Below are positions 49,616 to 60,300 of a stretch of 64,000 nucleotides of DNA, piece after piece. The notes under the pieces were generated by a model, which saw only the letters and a list, made by a program, of their open reading frames with translations, did no database searches and was not told the origin of the DNA. This DNA is from Chitinophagaceae bacterium T5-Br10_B2g13 (GTDB lineage Bacteria; Bacteroidota; Rhodothermia; Balneolales; Balneolaceae). Both the position numbers and the translations under genes were made by a program. Where the stretch lies: contig LKNA01000008.1 in assembly GCA_001564065.1 (NCBI GenBank), positions 1 through 64,000 on the forward strand, written 5' to 3'. Position 1 is the first letter of the stretch, and every line of letters starts with the position of its first letter.

Positions 49616-50701
49616 ATGATGATGTTAGATAAAGAGTCACAATCATTTTTAGAAGAGTTACTTATCACCCCAAGCCCTACAGGGTATGAATCGGAGGGAC
49701 AGAAAGTTTGGCGAAAATATGTGAAGCAATACTCCGATAAAGTTGAAAGTGATGCGTACGGATCAGTTGTGGCTAAGATAGAGACAAACATGGATGTTGC
49801 TACCATCATGCTGGAGGCACACGCTGACGAGATTGGCATGGTTGTTCAGCATATCTCCGATGATGGTTTTATTACACTTAATAAACTGGGCGGAAGTGAC
49901 TCAACCATCGCACGGGCCAAGCGAGTTTATATTCACAGTAGAAATGGAAGAGTTTTGGGAGTTACCGGAAATAAGGCTATTCATTTGCAGGACTCAAAAA
50001 ATGGGGGAGGCAAGCAGCCCGCCTGGAAAGATATCTATGTGGATATTGGAGCAAGCAGTAAAGAGGAGGCTCTGGAGCTGGTGCAGATTGGTGACCCCGC
50101 AACCTATACCGATGAAGTGGAGTATCTAAACGATGAGATTATCGCCGCCCGTGCGTTAGACAACCGAATTGGCGGGTTTGTGATTGCTCAGGTACTGAGG
50201 CGATTAAGAAAAAGGAAAAGTGAGTTGAAAGTAAATGTGCTGGCTTTGAACTCCGTACAGGAGGAGGTAGGCGGGTTTGGAGCCCGTATGATGAGCTATC
50301 GACATATGCCTGATGCTGCTCTGGTTACGGATGTAACCCATGCCACGGATACACCGGGTATCAACAACAAAGAGCACGGTACAATTAAACTTGGAGACGG
50401 TCCTTCGGTTCAGCACGGAGGCGCTAACCATCCATCTGTAGTGTCACTGGTTGAAAAGGCCGCTGAAAAAGGGGAGATAACCGTTCAGCACGAAGCTACA
50501 AGTGTACGTACAGGAACAGATACAGACAGTATATTTTACCAGCGTACAGGTATTCCAAGTGCACTGATTTCTCTTCCCATTCGATATATGCACTCGCCTG
50601 TAGAAACGGCCTCTCTCAAAGATGTAGAAGCTTTGATATCACTTATGACAGAGGCCGTTCTGGCAATGGAGCCCGATCAGACATTTTCAGTATTTGAGTA
50701 A
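49616..50701 (+). CDS. M42 family metallopeptidase (glutamyl/deblocking aminopeptidase-like)
   Basis: LEAHADEIGMVV, ALDNRIGGFV, NSVQEEVGGFGA, VTDVTHATDTPG, ISLPIRYMHSPVE. Start ambiguous among ATGATGATG. Confidence 0.92.
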   Translation: MMMLDKESQSFLEELLITPSPTGYESEGQKVWRKYVKQYSDKVESDAYGSVVAKIETNMDVATIMLEAHADEIGMVVQHISDDGFITLNKLGGSDSTIARAKRVYIHSRNGRVLGVTGNKAIHLQDSKNGGGKQPAWKDIYVDIGASSKEEALELVQIGDPATYTDEVEYLNDEIIAARALDNRIGGFVIAQVLRRLRKRKSELKVNVLALNSVQEEVGGFGARMMSYRHMPDAALVTDVTHATDTPGINNKEHGTIKLGDGPSVQHGGANHPSVVSLVEKAAEKGEITVQHEATSVRTGTDTDSIFYQRTGIPSALISLPIRYMHSPVETASLKDVEALISLMTEAVLAMEPDQTFSVFE

Positions 50702-50710
50702 GTCGGAAAA

Positions 50711-51727
50711 TCAGGATTCGTAGCCGTTGGGATTTTTTTGCTGCCAGTTCCAGGCATCACGGCACATCATTTCGAGATTGCGCTCGGCTTTCCAGCCGAG
50801 TTCTTTCTCAGCTTTTGCTGGATCGGCGTAGCATATAGCAGCGTCACCGGCCCGGCGGGGGGCAATTTCGTAGGGAATCTCCATGGAGTTGGCCTTTTCA
50901 AAAGCTTTTACCACATCCAAGACGCTGGATCCCTCTCCGGTACCCAGATTGTAGATTACCACACCCGGATCGGTTTCCAGCTTTTCTAGAGCTTTCAGAT
51001 GGCCGATAGCCAGATCCACGACGTGGATATAATCTCTAACACCGGTGCCGTCGTGGGTAGGGTAGTCATCACCAAACACCCGAAGTTTGTCCAGTTTACC
51101 GACAGCAACCTGGGTAACAAATGGCATCAGGTTGTTGGGTATACCATTGGGATCCTCTCCGATCTGCCCGCTTTCATGAGCTCCAACCGGATTGAAGTAG
51201 CGAAGCAGGGCAATATTCCAATCATTATCAGACTGATAAAGATCTTTTAAAATATATTCGATTGTTAATTTTGTTCGCCCGTATGGATTCACGGATGTGA
51301 CCGGGCTGTCTTCGGGAATAGGAGATTCTTCCGGATCACCGTAGACGGTTGCTGATGAACTGAATACAATGTTTTTAACTTCGAACTCCTGCATAACCTC
51401 ACAGAGAGTAACGGTTCCGGAAATATTGTTTTTAAAATAGAGGAGAGGGTTTTCAACAGATTCACCGACGGCCTTTAAACCTGCAAAGTGAATAACAGAG
51501 TCAAAACTGTATTTACGGAACAGTTTGCGAAGTCCCTCCTTATCGAGAAGGTCCAGTTGATGGAAGTCTGCTTTTTTACCGGTCAGTTGTTCAACTCTAT
51601 GCAGAGATTCCGTTTTACTGTTGGAGAGATTATCCATTACTACAACCTCATAACCGGCATTTAGCAGTTCTAAAACGGTATGACTTCCAATAAATCCGGC
51701 ACCTCCGGTAACTAGTACACTCTTCAT
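50711..51727 (-). CDS. galE: UDP-glucose 4-epimerase
   Basis: [63 protein letters not shown]. Confidence 0.95.
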   Translation of the reverse strand: MKSVLVTGGAGFIGSHTVLELLNAGYEVVVMDNLSNSKTESLHRVEQLTGKKADFHQLDLLDKEGLRKLFRKYSFDSVIHFAGLKAVGESVENPLLYFKNNISGTVTLCEVMQEFEVKNIVFSSSATVYGDPEESPIPEDSPVTSVNPYGRTKLTIEYILKDLYQSDNDWNIALLRYFNPVGAHESGQIGEDPNGIPNNLMPFVTQVAVGKLDKLRVFGDDYPTHDGTGVRDYIHVVDLAIGHLKALEKLETDPGVVIYNLGTGEGSSVLDVVKAFEKANSMEIPYEIAPRRAGDAAICYADPAKAEKELGWKAERNLEMMCRDAWNWQQKNPNGYES

Positions 51728-51756
51728 AGATAGCTATTATTTTCTCTTTAATTAAA

Positions 51757-52104
51757 TTAAATGAGTTCGTGAAATTCAGCGATTACTTTTTCGCAATAGG
51801 AATCCATTTTCCGGGTAAGATCGGTCAGTTTTTCCGTAGATTTATTCTCTTCAAGATATGTTTTAGATGTTTCGTACATCTCAATCAGTGAATCGAGATG
51901 CAGCATCATAGCAACCGGTTTAATTTTATGGCCGGCTCTGCGTAAATCGTCCAAATCCCGGGCCATAACAGACTCTTTAAAGTGTTTCTTAAACTCACCA
52001 AATGACTGAATGGATGCATTTGAGAACTCTTTAACATATCCGTCATCATCATAAAGCATTTCCCGGATAAGCGATTCGTCAACTAATGGGGTTTGATTGG
52101 CCAT
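51757..52104 (-). CDS. Orphan Hpt-domain (histidine phosphotransfer) protein
   Basis: 115 aa helical protein with DLDDLRRAGHKIKPVAMMLHLDSLIEMYE, matching the Hpt AHxLKG-type motif. Confidence 0.72.
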   Translation of the reverse strand: MANQTPLVDESLIREMLYDDDGYVKEFSNASIQSFGEFKKHFKESVMARDLDDLRRAGHKIKPVAMMLHLDSLIEMYETSKTYLEENKSTEKLTDLTRKMDSYCEKVIAEFHELI

Positions 52105-52107
52105 AAC

Positions 52108-52497
52108 TTAATTTACCGGCTTTTTGATGTTATGCGGAGTTGGACGCCCCTCGCTATCAAGGTGAACAAACACAATTTTATCAATTCGAATGATGGTCTC
52201 TTTTGTGAACTTATGGCGTACTTCGCACTTTACAGTAATTGAAGAGTTCCCAAAGTGTACGGTTTCCATTCCGATTTCTATAACGTCACCGAGTTTGGCG
52301 GAACTGACGAAGTCTATTTCCGACATGAATTTAGTGGCAATATTGCTTTTGCCTAACTGACAAATAACATAAATAGCCGCCTCTTCATCGATCCATGCCA
52401 AAACACTCCCCCCAAATAACGTTCCGTGTGCATTTAAATCTTGTGGTTTAATCAGTTTACGACTGAAAAATCGCATCCCTTCATGTATATCAGGCAT
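52108..52497 (-). CDS. Acyl-CoA thioesterase (hotdog, YciA-like)
   Basis: LNAHGTLFGGSVLAWIDEEAAIYV. Confidence 0.88.
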   Translation of the reverse strand: MPDIHEGMRFFSRKLIKPQDLNAHGTLFGGSVLAWIDEEAAIYVICQLGKSNIATKFMSEIDFVSSAKLGDVIEIGMETVHFGNSSITVKCEVRHKFTKETIIRIDKIVFVHLDSEGRPTPHNIKKPVN

Positions 52498-52840
52498 TGG
52501 TATAAGAATTAGTGGGTTCTTGAGTTCAAAAGTATCATTTCAAACTACGTGTGATCTGGCAAATAAACAGATCAGGATTTATCCGTAGGGTTCAGTGATC
52601 GTTCTTTTAACTTTACTGCTCTTAAGGTAAGAATAAAAAATCTTTTTAATGATTGATGTTAATACAATCTCATTTAGAGCAGTTTATACAATGGATGAAT
52701 TGTTGAGCAAAAAATGAGAGAACCTGTTTAGTGTAATATTGAGCGATGCTTAACAATGAGTTAATCGTTTAATAATCTAAGCAGTGGATATTTCTGATGT
52801 AACTCCAAAACGTAGTATCGACAATCAAATAACGGCAAAG

Positions 52841-52868
52841 AGGGTGCTCTGAATGGGTGCCCTTTTTC
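52841..52868 (+). terminator. Terminator-like hairpin in the intergenic region upstream of parA
   Basis: (CAAAG)AGGGTGC-tctgaatgg-GTGCCCT then TTTTC; AAAGAGGG can pair with CCCTTTTT. Confidence 0.5.
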
Positions 52869-52964
52869 TTTTCATTTTTATTCTATAACATAAATTGTAA
52901 CAAAATTTAGTTTTCTTACTCTTTCTATTAGAGAAAAAATGCGAATGTTTCGATACGACGTGCC

Positions 52965-53717
52965 ATGAGAAAAATTGCTTTTACAAATCAGAAAGGAGGG
53001 GTTGGTAAAACCACTACCACGATTAATACAGGTGCCGGCCTCAGTAATCTGGGCTATAAAGTGTTACTGGTGGATATGGATCCGCAAGCCAATCTTACCT
53101 ATTCGTTGAAACTGCACTCGAACCGCATTGATAAGAATATTTATCATGTATTAAAGGATGCAGTCCCGGTTTCTGATGTGATTATTAAACACAACTCTTT
53201 CGATATTCTGCCTTCATCCATCGAGCTTTCAGGTGCGGAAATGGAGCTTGTAAATGTTCCGGCCAGAGAGATGCTGCTCAAGGATGCACTCGATGAAGTG
53301 GATGATAAATATGATTTTGTACTCCTGGATTGTCCGCCTAACCTGGGCATATTAACCCTAAATGCATTTACAGCCGCAGATGAGTTGATTATCGTGCTGC
53401 AATCTGAGTATCTGGCACTGCACGGATTGTCGAAACTGATGGATGTGATTCAAATTGTACAGAAGCGGTTAAATAAAAACCTTAAAGTAGAAGGTATTGT
53501 TTGTACACTCTATGATAATCGTAAAAACCTGAACCGCGAGGTAGTGGGCCATATCAGGGATTATTTTGGATCAAAAGTATTTAATACCGTTATTAGAGAT
53601 AACGTGGCATTAGCTGAGGCGCCAAGTCATCACAAGACTATTTTTGAGTACGACAGTGAAAGTAATGGCGCCAAAGATTATCAAATGCTTGCGAAGGAAA
53701 TCAGAAACGGTCACTAG
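52965..53717 (+). CDS. ParA/Soj-family ATPase
   Basis: FTNQKGGVGKTTTTINTGAGLSNLGYKVLLVDMDPQANLT; LLDCPPNLGILTLNAF. Confidence 0.93.
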   Translation: MRKIAFTNQKGGVGKTTTTINTGAGLSNLGYKVLLVDMDPQANLTYSLKLHSNRIDKNIYHVLKDAVPVSDVIIKHNSFDILPSSIELSGAEMELVNVPAREMLLKDALDEVDDKYDFVLLDCPPNLGILTLNAFTAADELIIVLQSEYLALHGLSKLMDVIQIVQKRLNKNLKVEGIVCTLYDNRKNLNREVVGHIRDYFGSKVFNTVIRDNVALAEAPSHHKTIFEYDSESNGAKDYQMLAKEIRNGH

Positions 53718-53722
53718 CACAC

Positions 53723-54115
53723 ATGGACATCACCAAAAAAAGTTTAGGCCATTTCCCATTCGGCTCCAGAGAAATTGATGAATCGGAATACTCATTTATT
53801 CCGGATATGAATGGGGGTGAAAAAAAGAGAGAGCCACTTCGAAGCGTGAAAAACGACTTTACCGGTGAGTTCAATCTTACAAAAGAGCTTCGTGATATGG
53901 GAAACGATCGGAAAAATGAAGAAGAGTTGTCTCAACATCTGGTTGAGCGAGATGTTCCTGACCCTGTTGATGAAGATCCTCCAAAGAAAAAAGTAGCCAG
54001 CTACTACCTTGAAGTTGATCTGATTGATCGGCTTAAACTGTATTCTGATAAAATCAATCGTTCTTATTCTGCCGTAGTTACTGATGCCATCGAAGAGTAT
54101 ATCGAAGGTTATTAA
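53723..54115 (+). CDS. Small protein with C-terminal ribbon-helix-helix-like domain, partner of ParA
   Basis: C-terminus KKKVASYYLEVDLIDRLKLYSDKINRSYSAVVTDAIEEYIEGY fits RHH (strand-helix-helix); 5-nt gap to parA. Confidence 0.65.
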   Translation: MDITKKSLGHFPFGSREIDESEYSFIPDMNGGEKKREPLRSVKNDFTGEFNLTKELRDMGNDRKNEEELSQHLVERDVPDPVDEDPPKKKVASYYLEVDLIDRLKLYSDKINRSYSAVVTDAIEEYIEGY

Positions 54116-54171
54116 GCACCCACCTTACTTTACGGTTCAAACTCAAATTCCTGCTCTCTTTTTTTGATGGC

Positions 54172-54188
54172 GTGACAGAACTTGTCAC
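54172..54188. promoter_or_regulatory. Inverted repeat GTGACA-N5-TGTCAC upstream of recC
   Basis: Perfect 6-bp arms 54172-54177 / 54183-54188 in the 124-bp gap before recC. Operator function is inferred only. Confidence 0.3.
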
Positions 54189-54239
54189 CTCTGATTCTTA
54201 CATTGCCGTTGATCATCAATCCGTCAACTCAGAGAGTTC

Positions 54240-57200
54240 ATGATTTCATACTACAGCAGCAACCAGTTACATCTACTTGCAGGTCACCTGTCCGACTCTT
54301 TGAAGAGTCATACACCCCGGGATTCATTTCAGCCTCAAACCATTCTGGTTCCAAACCGGGATATGGCCAAATGGTTGCAGCTATTTCTGTCTGAGAAACA
54401 GGGGATAGCCGCTAACTACCGGTTTTTAATGCCCGCGGAGTGGCACTGGAAACGAATTCGGGAGATCTACCCCGATCTGCCAAAAGTGCTGCCTTCCGAC
54501 CCTGAACCGATGAAATGGACTCTTTTTAGTTTACTTACAGAATCCGATGTGCTGAAAAGATTTAGCCGGCTCTATAACTACATCTCTGTACAAAGTGAGG
54601 AGATGAGGGAGGTTGCGACGCTGAAACTAAGCCGGCAACTCGCCTCCGTGTATGATCAGTACCTGATCTACCGGCCTGAGATGGTATTGAGATGGGATAG
54701 CGGTAACACCGGTACGGGAGATGAAAAGTGGCAGGCTGAGCTTTGGCAGCTTATGACAGAGCGGTGGGAAAATTCATATGAGGATCCGATTCGTCACCAC
54801 AAAGCCAAGCTGTTTGCAATAGCGGAAAAAGAGTTTCAAAACCGGGAAGAGCACGATAATTCACCACTTTTTATCTTTAATCCCGGATTGATCCCGGGAT
54901 CAATAGCCCGATTTCTGAAAGTCTATTCTGAGAATCATCCGGTGTTTCTCTTTCAAAACAGGGTGACCGAGAGTGTGGGTGAAACATATGACTGTTCACT
55001 TTTGAACTCGTTAGCCGAGGAAACGGTGAGTATCGATACCATTTACCGGTCGATTAAGGATGATGAGTATTCAAAATTTCGGCGGTTTGAATCGAACACA
55101 CTGCTCAGTGAAGTTAAAAACCGCATTTCGAATAACAAGCCTGATCTGCCGGTTCAATCTGCGATAAGCGGTTCATCCATTCAGATTCGGTCCTGCCACA
55201 GCCCGCTGCGGGAAATTGAAGTGCTGCACCAATTTTTACTGGAGCAGTTTGAGGCCGATCCTACATTGAAACCGGACGACATACTGGTTATAACACCCGA
55301 TTTGACACCCTACGAAAAGTTGATTGATGGCGTATTCGGTATTCAAGAGGAGGGGGTTCCGCTAATACCTTATCGAACACCGGCATCGGGTTACCGGGAA
55401 TCGATGCAGATTAACAACACATTTATCGACTTTCTCAACCTGCTCACGTCAAGATTTCAGTTCGATGAGGTTATCGACCTATTTCAATCAAGGCCTGTTC
55501 TGGAGAGGTTTGATCTGACCGAGTCGGACGCTTCCAAAGTGAAAGAGTGGCTAGAGGATAACTATATCATCTGGGGAATTGATGAAAATCACCGGAAAGA
55601 GTGGGGACAGCCTGAGCAGAAAACACACACCTGGAGTAGAGCCATACAGAGAATCTGGGGTGGAGATCTGGTTGGGAGTCATCTTGATGGAACACTCGGC
55701 TTTGAGCGATATGAAGGTGTAAAAACGATTTCAGACAGGGAGCGTTGGGCTGTTTTTACAAAGTTCTTCAGGTTTCTCAGTGATTGTCATAGTGAAGTGA
55801 AAACACCAAAAACCGTAAGCCAGTGGTGCGATCTGATAGAGCGCTGGGTTTCAAATCTCTTTTCTGAAGGCGTATTGAGTGAAGGTGCGGGTCAGACGCT
55901 TAAATCGGGTATTGAATCGCTTAGAGAGCAGGTAAAGAGTTCCGTTTTAAACGGAAAAGTGACATTCAAAATTTTGCAATCGGAACTGAAAAAAGTTCTG
56001 GAAAACAGCAGTGGCCGGTCAGCCAGGTTCACTGATGGGGTAACATTTAGCAGTATGGTACCTGTTCGTGGTTTGCCATTTAAACTGATTGCCATGATCG
56101 GACTGAATGAGGAGAGTTTCCCGCGAAAGCAGAATGCGCCCGATTTTGATCTGATAAGCCAGAATCCCCGTGTTACAGAAAGAGATCGGAAAAAGGAAGA
56201 TAAAGCTCTGTTTCTGGAGTCTGTGATGGCTGCTGAACGAGTCCACTACTGTAGTTATATCGGCCAGAGCAAGGTGGACAACGAACACCTTCCGCCTTCG
56301 CCGGTTGTGAGCGAATGGATCGACTATCTGGGTCGAATCACCGGTAAGAAGCAGGAAGAGTGGAGCAGGTACGAAGCGATCTCGGGTTTTTCTCCAAATG
56401 CTTTCAATAAGAGTAGATTCTACTCAAAACAGTATCACTCGGCAATGAGGGCGTCGGCAGCAGAAACGGCAGTTCGTACCGGTGGTTTGCAGTTTCAGCG
56501 TGCCAATGATGATGAGCAGAAACCTGAAGACGCAGAGCTCAGTGATCTGATTCGATTTTACACGCGACACCCTGACTGGTTCTTGCGTAACAGATTTGAT
56601 GCAAGCCCGCGCGATACTGAAGAGGAGAGAGACGAATTTTCACTGAGTGCTCTGGAGTATCATCAGCTCTTCCGGCAGATCTTTTCATGGCGGCTTTCAG
56701 GGTTTGAGACGAATCAGATTCAATCTGCAGTTCTCGAGTCCGGAATAGTTCCGGCAGGCTGGAGCGGCAGGAAAATTGTAAATGATCTGACACATTCAGT
56801 CGATATAGCATTCAAGGTTCTTGATGAGTTGGATGTGAAGCCTGAAATTTCTCATATAGATGTTAATATCAAACTGAATGACAGACGTTTAACGGGTTTA
56901 GTTGAGAACTATTCAAATAGAGGTTTGGTGCAAATCAATCCCTCATCAAAGCGAGGCGGGCACCTGTTCCAGGCGTGGCAGAATCATTTGGTACTGCAGG
57001 CTGCAGGCGATATTGAGGAGAGTCTTTTCATTTGTGAACTAAAAAAAGGAGAGCCCAAAGTGATCCGTTTTCGCAAGGTGGAAAATCCTGAAAAGATTTT
57101 ATCAGAACTGATGAAAAATCAGGAGAATCATGCATCAAAACCGATGAAGTTCTTCCCCGATGTGATCCACGAGTATTTAGATAAGGATCCGGACAATGCC

Positions 57201-57389
57201 CCGGAAAGTGCACTCTCTGCAGCCAGGAAGAAATTTGAGGGTGATGATTATACGCAGTTCGCTGTACGCGATAATTTGTCTGTAAAACTGCTCTATGGGC
57301 CCGGTGTTGAGTTATCTGATGATATGCTGGATGAAACCTATCTGAGGTGGATGAAAACCATGAATGAGCACATAAAGGAGGAGTTGTGA
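54240..57389 (+). CDS. recC: Exodeoxyribonuclease V gamma subunit
   Basis: 1049 aa; RecC-type architecture (QTILVPNRDMAKWLQLFLSEKQGIAANYRFLMPAEWHWKRI; GLNEESFPRK); precedes recB/recD. Confidence 0.93.
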   Translation: MISYYSSNQLHLLAGHLSDSLKSHTPRDSFQPQTILVPNRDMAKWLQLFLSEKQGIAANYRFLMPAEWHWKRIREIYPDLPKVLPSDPEPMKWTLFSLLTESDVLKRFSRLYNYISVQSEEMREVATLKLSRQLASVYDQYLIYRPEMVLRWDSGNTGTGDEKWQAELWQLMTERWENSYEDPIRHHKAKLFAIAEKEFQNREEHDNSPLFIFNPGLIPGSIARFLKVYSENHPVFLFQNRVTESVGETYDCSLLNSLAEETVSIDTIYRSIKDDEYSKFRRFESNTLLSEVKNRISNNKPDLPVQSAISGSSIQIRSCHSPLREIEVLHQFLLEQFEADPTLKPDDILVITPDLTPYEKLIDGVFGIQEEGVPLIPYRTPASGYRESMQINNTFIDFLNLLTSRFQFDEVIDLFQSRPVLERFDLTESDASKVKEWLEDNYIIWGIDENHRKEWGQPEQKTHTWSRAIQRIWGGDLVGSHLDGTLGFERYEGVKTISDRERWAVFTKFFRFLSDCHSEVKTPKTVSQWCDLIERWVSNLFSEGVLSEGAGQTLKSGIESLREQVKSSVLNGKVTFKILQSELKKVLENSSGRSARFTDGVTFSSMVPVRGLPFKLIAMIGLNEESFPRKQNAPDFDLISQNPRVTERDRKKEDKALFLESVMAAERVHYCSYIGQSKVDNEHLPPSPVVSEWIDYLGRITGKKQEEWSRYEAISGFSPNAFNKSRFYSKQYHSAMRASAAETAVRTGGLQFQRANDDEQKPEDAELSDLIRFYTRHPDWFLRNRFDASPRDTEEERDEFSLSALEYHQLFRQIFSWRLSGFETNQIQSAVLESGIVPAGWSGRKIVNDLTHSVDIAFKVLDELDVKPEISHIDVNIKLNDRRLTGLVENYSNRGLVQINPSSKRGGHLFQAWQNHLVLQAAGDIEESLFICELKKGEPKVIRFRKVENPEKILSELMKNQENHASKPMKFFPDVIHEYLDKDPDNAPESALSAARKKFEGDDYTQFAVRDNLSVKLLYGPGVELSDDMLDETYLRWMKTMNEHIKEEL

Positions 57390-60300
57390 TGTCGAAAAAA
57401 CTCGAATCAATTTATGATCTGCAGTGGGACGCCCGGACAATTATTGAAGCCAATGCGGGAACCGGGAAAACCTACACAATCGTGGGACTGTTTCTACGAC
57501 TGCTGCTGGAAAAAGATCTGAAAGTGGATGAGATCCTGGTGGTGACCTTTACGAATAAAGCGGCCTCTGAACTTCGTGAGAGAATCCTGGAGTCGCTCAG
57601 AAGTGCTAAGAACGTGCTGAATGGTGAGGAAAAGACAGAGGATGTATTTCTGAATGAGCTTCTGGAAAAAACGGATGATAAGCAGGAGGCGATAGACACT
57701 ATTAACCGGGCGATTCTCAACTTCGATGAGAGTCTGATCTCCACTATCCATGGCTTCTGCCAGAAGGTTCTGAAAGAGGAGGCGCTGCTGGCCGGATCAG
57801 CTTTTGATGCGGAGATCTCCCGTGAAGATACTGAGCTCGAAGAGGCGACAGAGGACTTCTGGAGAGAGTTTACGGCCGAAAACAGTGAGTCTGAGGTAGG
57901 CCGGTACAAGCTGGAAAAGCTCTATGGATTTAAAAAAATGAATTTTGATTCAGATCATCCGGACAAACTGAGAGGTTTTCTGAACGATCTTTTCAAAAAG
58001 CCTTATGCAGAGGTTGAGGGAGTGGTGCTGGAGGATGTTGACGGATATCTTACTGAAGTAATGAACCTGCGGGAGAAGATGGAAGCGAGCTGGATGGAGA
58101 ACAGAGATTTTATAGTCAAAGAATTTCATGACAATGATCTTAGTCGATTTAGTCAGCATGCAGATAGCCGGATTCATAAAATGGATCAGTTTCTCAACTC
58201 TACGCTAGGCGAGAGCGAAATGATTTCACAGTTAACCTATTTCTGCTGGAGTTATGTTGACGACGATTCAAATCTGACGAGTAAGGGTACAAAGAAACCT
58301 CAATATTGTGAGTTTTTTGATCTGGCTGATGAGTATGTGGGGCTGATTTCTGACATCGATAAAGTAAAAACCACGATTCTTCTGGAGGCTTTTGAGCGAA
58401 TTAAAAAGCGACGGAAGGTGCTGAAATTAAATTCAGAGACATACAGTTACGATGATCTTTTGATAAAACTTCGAGATGCTCTTGCTTCTGGAAGCAACTC
58501 TGAAAGCCTGGCCCGAAAACTGAGGAAGCGTTACTCTGTGGCACTGGTGGATGAGTTCCAGGATACCGACCCGATTCAGTACGAAATATTTGATAAAATC
58601 TACCCGGCCACCTCTGTTGATTCATCCCTGCTGATGATCGGCGATCCCAAACAGGCGATCTACACATTCCGGGGTGCAGACGTGTATGCTTATCTGAAAG
58701 CGAAGAGTGAATTAAAGGGTGAGATACACACGCTTCAGGACAACTATCGAAGCTCGGAGGGAGTAATTGAGGGTGTGAACACACTGTTTGGATTCAGTGA
58801 ATACCCTTTTCTGGATGAGCAGATTACTTACAATCGATCGGGTGTGGGGAAGAAGAAACTCAAACATCAGTTTTTAAAAAACGGTGAGCCGGCTCCGGGG
58901 ATTCATTTCACGGTTTACGAACCGTTTCAAACAAGTAAGGACGATCTTCGCAACTACTCGGTTCATCAGACCGTTGCTGAGATTAGTGAACTGCTGGAGA
59001 GTTCGGAGGTGGAGATTCTCGATGAAGAGAGTGAGACGATGCGTACCGTTCAGCCCGGAGATTTGGCTATCCTGGTTTCCAAAAACCGGGATGCAGAAAG
59101 GATAAAGCGTGAGCTGAAGAAGGTCGGACTTAGTGCGGTGACCTACTCCAGGGAGAAAGTGCTGGAGTCGTTTGAAGCTGTTCGTGTTAAGATATTGATG
59201 GAGAGTGTGTTGGACCCGGAAAACAGCTCAAAGGCAAGTAACCTGATGGTATCAGGATTTCTGGGTTTTGACGGAGATGAACTCAATCATTCACGGGGTA
59301 AAGAGGAGTTTCTGACTCAGCTTTTTGAGATTTTGAATCAATTGAATGATATCTGGTATAAAAAAGGGTTTTATGCCATGCTTCGCCATCTGCTGTTTGA
59401 ATACGAGGCATTGCATCACTTTTCAGCTCAGCCCAATTCAGAGCGTGTATTGACCAACCTGTTTCACCTGGCCGATATCTGTGCCAAAGCAGAACAGGAG
59501 CACGCACTCTCTATGGGTGAACTCTACCACTGGTTTTTGGATGAGATGAAGCGTGCTGAGGATGACGATGAGAAGACCCAGCTGCTGGAGAGTGATCAGA
59601 AGCTGATCAAAATTCTGACCATTCATACCAGTAAGGGGCTTGAGTTTCCCATCGTGTTCTGTCCGTATCTGTGGGAAGGAACTAAAAAAGAGAAGGGAGA
59701 TCAGTTCAATGAGTACCACGATGAGGATAACCGGTTGAAAATTAATGTTGATTTCCGGAAAGAGGCGAATGGTGACGTTGCCGTGAAGAGTACGCTGGAG
59801 TCAGTTTCAGAGGAGGTTAGAAAGGCGTACGTAGCCATAACGAGAGCTAAATATCAGTGCCGGGTTATCTGGGGCAGCCATACCGAGTCGCATAATTCCG
59901 GTATGGGAGGAATTATCATGGGTAAAAAGTTTCTGGAAGATAATATCGACAGTAAATTGGCAGATAATGACAAACACATATCACCTACAATATTTATAGA
60001 TGCGATTAGTGACGTTCAGAAGAAAAATCCCGGACACATATCTTTGAATAAAATTTCGGAGTATCAGAAAAGAACGGAGCCGGTAAAGACTATCGATCAG
60101 ATGAGTGCAGTTCCCGACTTTAAACCATACATCGGACCGGAAACGATTCAGCCCGGCAGGCAGCTGGAGAGCTTTTCATCACTGAATACTCATGGAGGGG
60201 ATGCGGGACAGCCGGATTACGACCAGACTCTGGACAGCTATGTCTCTTTTCTTGAGGATGACCAAGAACAGAAAAAATCGCTGAACATTTTCACATTCCC

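Noticed and set aside
57472-57909. 145-aa minus-strand ORF antisense to recB (and similar antisense ORFs across recC/recB/recD)
   Set aside because: Low-complexity Ser/Arg-rich translation, fully within a well-supported gene; a typical shadow ORF.
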